Part shown: positions 28,820-37,154 of the stretch, piece by piece
Layout: the number at the start of each line of letters is the position of its first letter
How positions within the stretch are numbered: position 1 is the stretch's first letter
Assembly: GCF_009708215.1 (NCBI RefSeq)
Contig: NZ_CP046175.1
Coordinates: forward strand, 4,216,001-4,280,000
Reading direction: 5' to 3'
From: Occultella kanbiaonis
GTDB taxonomy: Bacteria > Actinomycetota > Actinomycetes > Actinomycetales > Beutenbergiaceae
Length of the DNA stretch: 64,000 bases
Translations under genes and position numbers: made by a program
The notes under the pieces: model-generated
The model's input: only the letters and a program-made list of their open reading frames with translations
Told to the model about the DNA's origin: nothing
Databases searched by the model: none

Positions 28820-29536
28820 ATGGCACGCACCAGAGCGCACCGACGCCGGCCTCCGGTGAGCGTCGACGCCCCCGTGGCCTCCCCCGCCGTCCCGGCACCC
28901 GAGGCCAAGCCGCGGCTACGTGGCTGGATCCACACGATCATGGCCCCCATCGCGCTGATCGTCGGCATCGTCCTGGTGGTCGGCTCGACCACGCCGGCGG
29001 CCAAGATCAGCACCGCCGTGTTCGCGCTCACCACGGTGATCCTGTTCGGCACCAGCGCGATCTACCACCGCGGCACCTGGTCACCGAGGGCATTCGCGGT
29101 GCTCCGGCGGATGGACCACGCGAATATCTTCCTGGTCATCGCCGGCACCTACACGCCGCTGGCGGTCCTGCTCCTGCCAGCCGGCACGGCCACGCTGCTG
29201 CTCTGGCTCGTGTGGGGCGGCGCGGTCGCCGGACTGCTCGCCAGGATCTTCTGGCTCGGCGCACCACGGTGGTTCTACGTGCCCGTCTACGTGGCGCTCG
29301 GGTGGGTGGCGGTCGGTTTCCTGCCCGCGTTCTGGACGAACGGCGGGCCGGCCATCGCCCTCCTGGTGATCGCCGGCGGGCTCGGCTACACCCTCGGCGC
29401 GGCCGCCTACGGCTTCAAGCGTCCGAACCCGATCCCCACCTGGTTCGGATTCCACGAGATCTTCCACACCGGGACCGTCATCGGCTACTCCGCTCACGCT
29501 ATCGCGATCGGGCTGGCGGCGTTCTCGGCGGTGTGA
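28820..29536 (+). CDS. Hemolysin III/PAQR-family membrane protein
   Basis: 238 aa with about seven membrane segments after a basic N-terminus (1-35). Family motifs: SAIYHRGTWSP (about 75-85), MDHANIFLVIAGTYTPLAVL (about 98-117), and FGFHEIFHTGTVIGYSAHAI near the C-terminus. The conserved His and Asp residues of the PAQR/YqfA group, thought to bind metal, are present. Its function in bacteria is unclear despite the name. AAGGGG lies before ATG 28820. A possible -10 TACGAT is at 28750-28755. It is divergent from the Z-prenyl synthase. Confidence 0.9.
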   Translation: MARTRAHRRRPPVSVDAPVASPAVPAPEAKPRLRGWIHTIMAPIALIVGIVLVVGSTTPAAKISTAVFALTTVILFGTSAIYHRGTWSPRAFAVLRRMDHANIFLVIAGTYTPLAVLLLPAGTATLLLWLVWGGAVAGLLARIFWLGAPRWFYVPVYVALGWVAVGFLPAFWTNGGPAIALLVIAGGLGYTLGAAAYGFKRPNPIPTWFGFHEIFHTGTVIGYSAHAIAIGLAAFSAV

Positions 29537-29593
29537 CCGACGCGCCACTAGGCTGTGCCCACCACCACCGCCGCGCCGCCGAGGGAGATCCGC

Positions 29594-30556
29594 ATGGCCA
29601 AGGACGCTGACTGGGACGAATCACCCGTGGAGTCGCTGCGCGCTGGCCGGGACTTCACGCTCGCAGACCTCGACCGGGACGCCACTCCCGGCTGGTCGGC
29701 GGGCAAGGCTGCGGCTGAGGTGGCCATGGCCGCCCGCGGTGAGGAACTCTCCGACCTCCAGGAGCGCCTGTTCGCCCACGGTCGCACCGGCGGCGACCGG
29801 TCGGTCCTGCTCGTGCTGCAGGGCTTGGACACCTCCGGCAAGGGCGGGATCGTGCGGCACGTGCTCGGGATGCTCGACCCGCAGGGTGTCGCCCTCGCGT
29901 CGTTCGGCGTGCCCACCGAGACCGAGCGCAAGCACCACCACCTCTGGCGGATCCGCCGGGCCCTCCCGCCGGCCGGGCGCATCGGCGTGTTCGACAGGTC
30001 CCACTACGAACAGGTGCTCGTGGTCAAGGTGGACGGGCTGGAGCCCGCCCAGGAGAACGAGGGCCGCTACGCCGAGCTGAACAGGTTCGACCGGCAGGTG
30101 ATCAACTCCGGCACCACCGTGATCAAGGTCGCCCTGATGGTCTCCCACGACGAGCAGGGCGCGCGGCTGCGGGAACGGCTCGAGCGCCCCGACAAGCACT
30201 GGAAGTACAACCCCAGCGACGTGGACACGCGGCTCAAGTGGAACGAGTTCCAGGACGCCTACCAGGAGATGTTCGAACGCACCTCCACCGAGGCTGCGCC
30301 CTGGTACGTCGTTCCGGCCGACCACAAGTGGTACGCACGGATCGCGGTCACGGAGTTGCTGTACCAGGCGCTGGTCGGCCTCGACCTGTCCTGGCCCGAA
30401 GGGGACTTCGACCTCGAGAAGGAGAAGACGCGCCTGGCCGCCACCATGGCGGACCCCGGCTACCAGGCCCAAGAGAACGAGGACAGCGGCGGGCACGGCA
30501 AGAAGGACAAGAAGGACAAGAAGGACAAGAAGGGGAAGAAGGGCAAGAAGAAGTAG
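29594..30556 (+). CDS. ppk2: Polyphosphate kinase 2 family protein
   Basis: 320 aa. The catalytic core holds a Walker A motif LQGLDTSGKGGIVRHVLGML (about 75-94), the lid region ERKHHHLWRIRRALPP, and FDRSHYEQVLVVKV (Walker B). It transfers phosphate between polyphosphate and nucleotides. One PPK2 domain, so class I or III type. The last 25 residues are a Lys/Asp/Gly repeat (KKDKKDKKDKKGKKGKKK), not part of the fold; it could bind polyphosphate or other polyanions. GAGGGAGA precedes ATG 29594. Monocistronic, ended by a hairpin. Confidence 0.92.
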   Translation: MAKDADWDESPVESLRAGRDFTLADLDRDATPGWSAGKAAAEVAMAARGEELSDLQERLFAHGRTGGDRSVLLVLQGLDTSGKGGIVRHVLGMLDPQGVALASFGVPTETERKHHHLWRIRRALPPAGRIGVFDRSHYEQVLVVKVDGLEPAQENEGRYAELNRFDRQVINSGTTVIKVALMVSHDEQGARLRERLERPDKHWKYNPSDVDTRLKWNEFQDAYQEMFERTSTEAAPWYVVPADHKWYARIAVTELLYQALVGLDLSWPEGDFDLEKEKTRLAATMADPGYQAQENEDSGGHGKKDKKDKKDKKGKKGKKK

Positions 30557-30566
30557 GTGCCCTCGT

Positions 30567-30591
30567 GGTCGACCGTTCCTAGCGGTCGACC
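30567..30591. terminator. Bidirectional hairpin between ppk2 and nitrilase gene
   Basis: Perfect 9-bp stem GGTCGACCG / CGGTCGACC (30567-30575 with 30583-30591), loop TTCCTAG. It covers the stop codon of the minus-strand nitrilase gene (30579-30581) and lies ten bases after the ppk2 stop. Confidence 0.65.
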
Positions 30592-31424
30592 TCGGTCACG
30601 TCGGCAGGCACCACCCGGTAGCGGCGGTGCCGCAGGCTTGGCACCGCGTCGCGGACGCTGCTCACGACGGCGGAGTCCAGGTCCGCGCGCAGCGTCACCG
30701 TGTCCGCGGCGTCCGCCTCGGCGACCGGCACCCCCAACGGATCGATGACCGCGCTGTGCCCGCTGCGGCCGGGACCGCTCTGGCTCGCCAGGAGCAGGTA
30801 GCTCGTGTTCTCGAGGGCGCGGGCGCGGGCCAGGGTCTGCAGTTGTGCCACCTTGCCGTCCCCCGCGGCCCAGGCCGCGATCACCACGAGCGCGTCCACG
30901 CCCGCGTCGGCCAGGACCCGGAACGTCTCCGGGAAGCGCAGGTCGTAGCAGGTGGCGATGCCCACCTGGAACCCGTCGACGTCGAGGACGAGCGTGTTCT
31001 GCGGCCCGGGCTCGCCGGGAGCGAGCACGTCCGACTCACGAGTTCCGAACGCGTCGAACAGGTGCACCTTCACGTAGCGGCCCAGCACACGCCCGTCCGG
31101 ACCGATCGCGACGGCGACGTTCGATGCCCGGCCCGGGGCCGCCGTCGGGCCGCCTGCGACCGGACCGGTCTCGATCGTGCCGACCACGACGTGCACGCCC
31201 GCGGCCCGCGCGGCGTCGGCGACCGCCCGCACGAACGGACCGTCGGCCGGCTGGGCCAGGTCGAGGCTCAGCCGGGGCGCCCAGCCCGCGGTGTACTCGG
31301 GCAGCACCACCAGCTTCGCCCCGTCGGCGGCCGCGTCCGCGATCGCCGCGACGGCCAGGCGGGCGTTCTCCTCGGGGTCGACCCCGGCGCTCAATTGCGC
31401 CACGGCCACCGGGAGCGTGCTCAT
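30579..31424 (-). CDS. Carbon-nitrogen hydrolase (nitrilase superfamily)
   Basis: 281 aa. The Glu-Lys-Cys catalytic triad is visible: LVVLPEYTAGW (Glu about 42), GRYVKVHLFDAFGTRES (Lys about 118) and VGIATCYDLRFPE (Cys about 157). The active-site sequences place it near amidase/deaminated-glutathione amidase-type members (Nit1, YafV) rather than true nitrilases. Its ATG overlaps the stop of the small membrane-protein gene (ATGA), putting it third in an operon led by mca. Hydrolysis of a thiol-related amide is a plausible inference from that context. Confidence 0.9.
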   Translation of the reverse strand: MSTLPVAVAQLSAGVDPEENARLAVAAIADAAADGAKLVVLPEYTAGWAPRLSLDLAQPADGPFVRAVADAARAAGVHVVVGTIETGPVAGGPTAAPGRASNVAVAIGPDGRVLGRYVKVHLFDAFGTRESDVLAPGEPGPQNTLVLDVDGFQVGIATCYDLRFPETFRVLADAGVDALVVIAAWAAGDGKVAQLQTLARARALENTSYLLLASQSGPGRSGHSAVIDPLGVPVAEADAADTVTLRADLDSAVVSSVRDAVPSLRHRRYRVVPADVTEVDR

Positions 31425-31678
31425 GGCCGCGCGCCGTCCGGCGGGTCGGTGGGGTCAGCGGTGCCGGCGGTGCCGGTCGCGTCGCCGTCGGTCCGTTCCT
31501 GGGTGGCCGCGTTCGTCCGGGCGCGCCGCATGTGCTTGCCGAGGGACCTGGCCAGGAAGAACAGCACCACGGCGAGGAAGAAGAACACGGCGAAGCCGCC
31601 CACGCCCGGCGTGACGACGCTCGGGTCCGGGATCTCGTCGGCAAGCACCTGCGGCAGCACCGACACGGCCGAGGCCAT
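31421..31678 (-). CDS. Small single-pass membrane protein
   Basis: 85 aa. A single hydrophobic span (about 28-45, VGGFAVFFFLAVVLFFLA) is followed by a basic stop-transfer stretch (RSLGKHMRRAR) and a Thr/Asp/Gly-rich tail of about 30 residues. No catalytic motif. The ATG overlaps the mca stop and the 3' end overlaps the nitrilase gene start, both ATGA, so it is translated in a fixed register with them. Similar small membrane proteins are, as I recall, common beside mca in actinobacteria. Function unknown. Confidence 0.82.
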   Translation of the reverse strand: MASAVSVLPQVLADEIPDPSVVTPGVGGFAVFFFLAVVLFFLARSLGKHMRRARTNAATQERTDGDATGTAGTADPTDPPDGARP

Positions 31679-32556
31679 CACGCCGTCTCCCTGATACCGG
31701 CGAAGAGGTCCGTCTCGGGGACGGCCGTCTCGACCCGGGACCGGGCCAGTTCGTACTCCTCGAACGGCCACGCCTCCCGCTCGATCTCCCGCAGCACGGC
31801 GAAGAAGAAGCCGTCGGGGTCGATTTGGGTCGCATGGGCGAGCAGGGCCCGGTCGCGCTGGTCGAAGTAGTCGGCGCACTCGATCCGGGTGGTCACCTTG
31901 TCCGCGCGGTCGTCGCGGTCCCCCCAGCGCTCCAGCCAGTCGGCGTACGGCGACTCCTTGCCTGCGGCCAGGGTCGCCTCATGGATCGCGGTGACGCGGG
32001 CGCGGGAGAAGCCGTGGTCGTAGTACAACTTGGCGATCTCCCAGGCCGGACCGGCACTGGCGAACGCGTCCGGGTCGGCAGCGGCGTCGAAGGCCGCGGC
32101 CGAGACCCGGTGGGTCATGATGTGGTCCGGATGTGGGTAGCCACCGTTCTCGTTGTAGGTGGTCATCACGTGCGGTCGGAACTCCCGGACCACCCGGACG
32201 AGGGCCTCGGTGGTCACCTCGAGCGGCTCGAGGCCGAAGCACCCCGGCGGCAGCGGGGGCAGCGGGTCGCCCTCGGGCAGGCCGGAATCCACGAAACCGA
32301 GCCACCGCTGCGAGACGCCGAGCGCGGCCGCCGCGGCAGCCATCTCCCGGCGCCGGTAGCCGGGCATGTCCCGGAGCACCTCGGGATCGTTCTCGAGTCG
32401 CGGGTTCAGGATGTCACCGCGCTCGCCACCGGTGCAGGTGACGACGAGGACCTCCACGCCCTCGGCGGCGTACCGCGCCATGGTCGCCGCGCCCTTGCTC
32501 GATTCGTCGTCGGGGTGGGCGTGCACGGCCATGAGCCGCAGGTTCTGCGCAGCCAA
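31678..32556 (-). CDS. mca: Mycothiol S-conjugate amidase Mca
   Basis: 292 aa zinc amidase of the LmbE/PIG-L fold that cleaves mycothiol-toxin adducts to release mercapturic acids. [20 protein letters not shown] (about 9-28) carries the AHPDDE zinc site; [17 protein letters not shown] gives the third ligand and the Mca-type loop. It is longer than MshB, and the C-terminal helix with [20 protein letters not shown] is Mca-specific. The start is TTG 32556, which has a perfect AGGAGG seven bases upstream; the frame extends to 32586 without a site. It leads a three-gene overlapping operon and diverges from a DUF4307 gene. Confidence 0.93.
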   Translation of the reverse strand: MAAQNLRLMAVHAHPDDESSKGAATMARYAAEGVEVLVVTCTGGERGDILNPRLENDPEVLRDMPGYRRREMAAAAAALGVSQRWLGFVDSGLPEGDPLPPLPPGCFGLEPLEVTTEALVRVVREFRPHVMTTYNENGGYPHPDHIMTHRVSAAAFDAAADPDAFASAGPAWEIAKLYYDHGFSRARVTAIHEATLAAGKESPYADWLERWGDRDDRADKVTTRIECADYFDQRDRALLAHATQIDPDGFFFAVLREIEREAWPFEEYELARSRVETAVPETDLFAGIRETA

Positions 32557-32640
32557 GTGATCCTCCTGGGATCGGCGGTGGGACAATGGGCACGAAGGCG
32601 CGCGGCGGAACTCCGCGCGCGGGCGACCCCCAGTCTAAGG

Positions 32641-33081
32641 ATGGTACGCGTGGTGCAGGCACCGGCCCGGGCCGAGAACGAACCTTCGTCGGCCCTGCTC
32701 GCGGACCGTTACGGCCGTCGGTCCGACGGCGGTGCGCGCCGACTGCGGGCACGTGTCCTGATCGGGGTGCTGGCCGCCGCCGGGATCGCGGTCCTGGTCT
32801 GGATCGCCATCGACATGTTCGCTCCCTCGGTGGACAGCCGCGACGTCGGCTTCCACGTGGTGGACTCCGAGTCGGTTCGGGTGACCTTCGACGTCACGAA
32901 GCCGGCCGAGCGCACCGCGGTGTGCACGTTGGAGGCGCTCAGCACCGGCTACGGCCAGGTCGGGTTGCTCGAGGTTGAGATCGGGCCGCAGTCCGCCGAC
33001 ACGGTGCGCATCACGTCCGAGGTGGCGACCAGCGAACTGGCCACCACCGGCCTGGTCCGCGCCTGCACCCTCACCGACTGA
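32641..33081 (+). CDS. DUF4307 single-pass membrane protein
   Basis: 146 aa. A short basic cytosolic N-terminus with LLADRYGRR (residues about 20-28, characteristic of DUF4307), one membrane span (about 45-62, LIGVLAAAGIAVLVWIAI), and an extracytoplasmic domain with VGFHVVDSESVRVTFDVTKP and CTLEALSTGYGQVG. The two Cys in the outer domain could form a disulfide. ATG 32641 follows CTAAGG. Found next to mca in many actinobacteria, which hints at a linked role, but the biochemistry is unknown. Confidence 0.88.
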   Translation: MVRVVQAPARAENEPSSALLADRYGRRSDGGARRLRARVLIGVLAAAGIAVLVWIAIDMFAPSVDSRDVGFHVVDSESVRVTFDVTKPAERTAVCTLEALSTGYGQVGLLEVEIGPQSADTVRITSEVATSELATTGLVRACTLTD

Positions 33082-33105
33082 ACGGCCCCGCCGGCCGGCT
33101 TGGGC

Positions 33106-34557
33106 TCAGGCCCAGTGCTCGGCGACGAACGCGACCCAACCGGCCTCGTCGAGTTCTGGCCCGCCGAGCGTCCGCGCGGCCTGCGGCAGGGTCTGGTCGT
33201 TCCGTTCGGCCGTCTCCGCCAACGCGTAGGCGTTGATCCCGATCGTCGTCGCGTAGGAGTAGACCGTCGCCGCGATCGCGTAGGCGCAGTTGGAGGTCTC
33301 CTCGTCCACGAAGTCGGTGTCCACCGGGAACCGACCCGTGAACCGGGTCAGGTAGCATTGCCTGATCCGCGACCCGATCGGGGTGTCCCAGTTGCCGAAC
33401 ACGCCGTGCGGGGCGAACTCCCTGCCGTCGCTCTCGAACCGGCCCTCCAGGAACGTCGCCCAGCCCTCGCTCACGGTGGGGTCCCGACCGGTCCGGTCCG
33501 GCAGCATCGCCGCAGCCATGGTGTGCGCGAACTCGTGCGCCATCGTCGAGTGCAGGAAGGTGTCCCCGTGGAGGATCCCGCTCGGTCCGATGGTGACCAC
33601 ACCGCCGGCATCCCCGCCCGTCGCGACATGGGCACCGAGCCCTGCCGTGGCGGCGGGGCTGGCCAGGGTGAAGTTCGTGCCCGACCGGTCCGGCCACCAG
33701 TCGGAGATCGGTGCGGGGTCCGAGGACGAGAACCAGCGCTCGAAGCGCGCGGTGTCCTCGGTGATGAACAGCGGCATCCGCTGCACCGGCGCGTAGCCGC
33801 GTTCGTGTTCGTACGCGTCGATGACGTAGGCCGCGGCGGACTCGGCCAGCGTGGCGACCCGGTCGACCAGCGCCGACTCGTCCTGGTACCCGGCGATCAC
33901 GGCGTGCTCGGTCTGTACCACGTACAGCGGTTCGACGTCCCACGGTGCGACCTGCTCGTACGTGCCCCACTCGCTGATCACGCCGCTGGTGCCGCCGTCG
34001 GTGACCCGGATGGTGGCGCTGTACCGCAGGCTCTGCACGTAGGTCAGCCCGGCGTCGGGATGATCGGTGCCGGCGGGCACTCTCGGCGAGAAGGTCATGG
34101 CCGCACCCAGGGTCACCGTGACAGTGACGGTGTGGTCCGCGTACCCGACGGACTCCGGCCCGAGGATCGAGAGAGCACCCTCGGACCAGCCGATCCGGTC
34201 CATGTTGTCCCACCAGAGGTTCAGCGGCTCGACGGCGGCCCCTTCGACGTGGGAGAAGAACGCCGCCCGGTTCCGGCTCGCGAGGGCGATGTTGAGCGCC
34301 TCCTCCAGGTCCGATCCCGTGAACGACCCGCTGCTCGGGTCCTGGTCGGCCGCTGCGGTCGGGCCGGTCGGCGGCGAAGGGCTGCCGACGGTCGGACCGT
34401 CTCCGGCACCCTTCGCGAGGTCGATCAGCGTGAACCCGATGACCGGCACCCCGATGACCAGCACCAACAGCATCGCGACGATGCGGACGGTGTTCGACCG
34501 CGTCCTACGTGGCGGCGGGAGCGCGGCCGGGGCGGGTGGGGTCTGCTCGTCGGGCAT
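33106..34557 (-). CDS. Membrane-anchored HExxH metallopeptidase-like protein (paralogue 2)
   Basis: 483 aa. A short Pro-rich cytosolic tail precedes one membrane span (about 26-48, IVAMLLVLVIGVPVIGFTLI), then a Thr/Pro/Ser linker. The outer region has an NTF2-like repeat (FTGSDLEEALNIALASRNRA, LWWDNMDRIGW, about 80-210) and a gluzincin-like domain: STMAHEFAHTMAA (zinc HExxH, about 345) and, 28 residues on, SEGWATFLEG with a Glu that could be the third ligand. CYLTRFTGRF and a Cys in SNCAYAIAAT suggest a disulfide. It shares order and motifs with the gene at 34565. Substrate unknown. Confidence 0.78.
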   Translation of the reverse strand: MPDEQTPPAPAALPPPRRTRSNTVRIVAMLLVLVIGVPVIGFTLIDLAKGAGDGPTVGSPSPPTGPTAAADQDPSSGSFTGSDLEEALNIALASRNRAAFFSHVEGAAVEPLNLWWDNMDRIGWSEGALSILGPESVGYADHTVTVTVTLGAAMTFSPRVPAGTDHPDAGLTYVQSLRYSATIRVTDGGTSGVISEWGTYEQVAPWDVEPLYVVQTEHAVIAGYQDESALVDRVATLAESAAAYVIDAYEHERGYAPVQRMPLFITEDTARFERWFSSSDPAPISDWWPDRSGTNFTLASPAATAGLGAHVATGGDAGGVVTIGPSGILHGDTFLHSTMAHEFAHTMAAAMLPDRTGRDPTVSEGWATFLEGRFESDGREFAPHGVFGNWDTPIGSRIRQCYLTRFTGRFPVDTDFVDEETSNCAYAIAATVYSYATTIGINAYALAETAERNDQTLPQAARTLGGPELDEAGWVAFVAEHWA

Positions 34558-34564
34558 GCGGGTT

Positions 34565-36319
34565 CTAGCCGAAGTTCGACCCGAGCCAGCCGGCCCATCC
34601 GTCCTCGGTCAGCTCGACGTCTCCGATCTCGTCCGCCGTCTCGGTCAGGGAGTCCCCGGTCTCGAGGGCAGTGTCGGACAGCTCGAACACGTCGATGCCG
34701 AGCGAGTCGGCATAGGCGTAGACGCTGCCACTGAGGGCGTAGGCGCAACTGACGTCGTCGACGTCGTCGAAGTCCCGCGGCGACGGGAACGAGCCGTCCA
34801 GGTCCGCCACACAGCCCCGGAGCACCCGGCCGGTGTAGCTCAGCCGGGTGGCGTACGTGCCGTGCCCCTGGAACAGCGACTCGTTGTACGTTGCCCAGCC
34901 CTCGGTGACGATGGGCCCGGCGTAGGCCGCCCGGGGCACGTTGACCTCATGGATCGCGTGGATGAACTCGTGCGTGATCGTGTCCTGGGTGTCCGCGATC
35001 CCGTACGCCAGTCCGTTGGGTCCGACCGTGACGATGCCGCCGGCCGTGGCGTCCCAGCCACCGGAGGCGATGTCGTCCGGGACACCGGCGCTCGGGAACG
35101 GCCGCGACTGTGGGAACAGGGTGCCCGCGCGGTCCCCGGTCCAGCCGTCGATCTCGTCCGGGTTGATGAACCAGCTGTTGAAGCGGTCCATGTCATCGCT
35201 GTAGAAGGAGAGGAACCGCTGAGCGTTCGCGACCCCGGTCTCGCTCTCGTACCGGTCGACGACCCAGCGCGCACTCTCCTCGGCCGCCTCGGCGACGGAG
35301 TCGACCAGTTCCGACTCGTCCTCGTAGCCGGCCACCACCGAGTGCTCCGTGATCACGGCGTAGAGCGGCTCGAGGTCCCATGGCGCCGGGTCGTCCTCGA
35401 CCTCCCAGCCCGTGATCAGCCCGCTCGCGCCGTCGTCGCTGACGGCGATCGTGGCGCGGTAGTCGTTCACCGGTGCGTAGGCGCGGCCGGCGTCCGGATG
35501 GTCGGAGTCGGCCGGGATGGTGGGCGAGCCCGCGGTCACCGCGCCGAGCTGGACGCTCTGGATGGCGGTGTTGTCCCGGTAGTTGGCGTTCTGCAGGCCC
35601 TGCATCGAGAACACGCCACGGCTCCAGCCGAGGACCTCCATGTTGTCCCACCACAGCGACAGCGGTGCGACGGCGTCGCCGCCCACGTAGCTGAAGAACA
35701 GTTCCCGGTCCCGCGTCGCGAGCGCGGCGTTCAGCTGTTCGCCCAGGTGGGTGCCGGTGAAGCGACCGTCGGGCTCGGTGTTCGGGCGGCCGTACCCGTC
35801 GTCGGTGGGCATCGTGTCCGGGTCGGGATCCGCCGTCGGGCCGGCGTTGCGGTCCTGGATGAAGACCAGCGAGGCGAGCACCACGAGGGCGACCACCAGG
35901 ACGGCGCCGAGGGCCATCACCCAGCCGGGCAGCGGTCCGCCGCGCCGGCGCGGCGGCGGTGGTGCCTGCTGGGGGAACTGCGGCGCCGGGTAGGCGGGCA
36001 TGTCGCGGTAGCGGTACCCGTAGGACGGTGTCGGGCCCTGGGGCTGTGCCGACGGCCTGGCTCCGCCCGGTGGCGACCAGCCTCCGGTCGCGGCGCCGGA
36101 CGGGGCCGGTGCCGCCGACGGCGCTGCGACACGCCGAACGGGTTCCGGGAAGTGAGCGCCCGGCCGCGGCGCCGGCTGGGCCTGGACGTACGGGCTCGGC
36201 GGGCCCGGCGGGATCCACTGGGGCGGCGCTGACTTCTCGGGCGTGCCGGGCGTCGCCGCACCATCAGGATCGTGCGGACGAGCCGGATCGGGCCCGGGTG
36301 GCGGTGCCACGTGACTCAT
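34565..36319 (-). CDS. Membrane-anchored HExxH metallopeptidase-like protein (paralogue 1)
   Basis: 584 aa. About 130 residues of Pro/Ala/Gly-rich cytosolic leader with a YGYRYRDMPAYPAPQFPQ segment precede one membrane span (about 137-157, WVMALGAVLVVALVVLASLV). The outer part repeats the neighbour's layout: FTGTHLGEQLNAALATRDRE, LWWDNMEVLGW, EHSVVAGYEDESELVDSVAE, DTITHEFIHAIHE (HExxH) and TEGWATYNES. It ends eight bases before the start of paralogue 2, so the pair is probably cotranscribed. The leader resembles those of septal or secretion-linked membrane proteins but is not diagnostic. ATG 36319 follows GAGGGGGCG. Confidence 0.78.
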   Translation of the reverse strand: MSHVAPPPGPDPARPHDPDGAATPGTPEKSAPPQWIPPGPPSPYVQAQPAPRPGAHFPEPVRRVAAPSAAPAPSGAATGGWSPPGGARPSAQPQGPTPSYGYRYRDMPAYPAPQFPQQAPPPPRRRGGPLPGWVMALGAVLVVALVVLASLVFIQDRNAGPTADPDPDTMPTDDGYGRPNTEPDGRFTGTHLGEQLNAALATRDRELFFSYVGGDAVAPLSLWWDNMEVLGWSRGVFSMQGLQNANYRDNTAIQSVQLGAVTAGSPTIPADSDHPDAGRAYAPVNDYRATIAVSDDGASGLITGWEVEDDPAPWDLEPLYAVITEHSVVAGYEDESELVDSVAEAAEESARWVVDRYESETGVANAQRFLSFYSDDMDRFNSWFINPDEIDGWTGDRAGTLFPQSRPFPSAGVPDDIASGGWDATAGGIVTVGPNGLAYGIADTQDTITHEFIHAIHEVNVPRAAYAGPIVTEGWATYNESLFQGHGTYATRLSYTGRVLRGCVADLDGSFPSPRDFDDVDDVSCAYALSGSVYAYADSLGIDVFELSDTALETGDSLTETADEIGDVELTEDGWAGWLGSNFG

Positions 36320-36463
36320 GGCGCGCCCCCTCTCGATTTCGGCTCCATCGAGGCCCTGATCGGCCGCAGCCAGCCTATCGCGACGGGTCGGTGGCACCGC
36401 TCGATCCGAGGTCTCAGGACATGGATCGAACTATCCATTGGCCACGAGAATGCGCCCGACAGG

Positions 36464-36469
36464 TATAAT
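36464..36469 (+). promoter_or_regulatory. -10 promoter element for greA
   Basis: A consensus TATAAT hexamer (36464-36469) stands out in GC-rich sequence, 127 bases before the greA start. A weak TTGGCC lies 20 bases upstream at 36438-36443, longer than the usual spacing. The leader would be about 120 bases; I saw no recognisable riboswitch in it. Confidence 0.55.
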
Positions 36470-36596
36470 TGACCTTTTCCACCGCCCCGGTGCGGTCCGC
36501 AACGGCATCCAGCCCGGGCAAATGGAACTCTCGCCCGCCTGTGACCTGACCGTCGTGGTCACGCGCTGGGGCTCGAACGTAGATGAAGGAGGAACC

Positions 36597-37076
36597 GTGT
36601 CCGAAACCACGTGGCTTACGCAGGACAGTTACGACCGTCTCAAGGCCGAGTACGACCACCTCGTGGGCGAGGGACGGACCGAGATCGCCGACAAGATCGA
36701 GTCTGCCCGCGAAGAGGGAGACCTCAAGGAGAACGGCGGATACCACGCCGCTCGCGAGGAGCAGGCGAAGCAGGAGGCCCGCATCCGACAGCTCGACGAG
36801 CTGCTCCGCGGCGCCCAGGTCGGCGAAGCCCCGGCCGACGACGGCATCGTCGAGCCCGGCATGGTGGTCACGGCCACCGTCGGCGGCGAGAAGATGACCT
36901 TCCTCCTCGGATCCCGTGAGGTCGCCGGCGACACCGACCTCGACGTCTACTCCGCGAGCTCTCCCCTCGGCACGGCCATCCTCGGTCACAAGACGGGCGA
37001 GACCGTCGAGTACAAGACCCCGAACGGCACGACGGTCAAGGTCAAGATCACCAAGGCGAAGCCCTTCGCAGGCTGA
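36597..37076 (+). CDS. greA: Transcription elongation factor GreA
   Basis: 159 aa. An N-terminal coiled coil (LTQDSYDRLKAEYDHLVGEG to about residue 75) contains the tip acidic motif of GreA in SAREEGDLKENGGYHAAREE. The C-terminal FKBP-like domain ends with SPLGTAILGHKTGETVEYKT. It stimulates RNA cleavage in backtracked RNA polymerase. The GTG 36597 start has AAGGAGGAA eight bases upstream. A consensus -10 box lies well upstream, and a GC-rich hairpin follows. Confidence 0.97.
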   Translation: MSETTWLTQDSYDRLKAEYDHLVGEGRTEIADKIESAREEGDLKENGGYHAAREEQAKQEARIRQLDELLRGAQVGEAPADDGIVEPGMVVTATVGGEKMTFLLGSREVAGDTDLDVYSASSPLGTAILGHKTGETVEYKTPNGTTVKVKITKAKPFAG

Positions 37077-37100
37077 CCGCCCCGTCGGGCCCGGCCCGAC

Positions 37101-37148
37101 GACGCCCCGCTGCCCGCTCGACCACCCGGTCCGGCGGGCAGCGGCGTC
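37101..37148. terminator. Hairpin between greA and ilvA 3' ends
   Basis: Arms GACGCCCCGCTGCCCGC (37101-37117) and GCGGGCAGCGGCGTC (37134-37148) pair with a two-base bulge around a 16-base loop. A second possible stem CGTCGGGCC/GGCCCGACG lies just before it at 37083-37101. Located between convergent genes. Confidence 0.65.
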
Positions 37149-37154
37149 TGCGGC

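Noticed and set aside
33098-33114. Terminator between DUF4307 and the peptidase-like gene
   Set aside because: TGGGC-TCAG-GCCCA gives only a five-pair stem, partly inside the stop codon; too weak to call.
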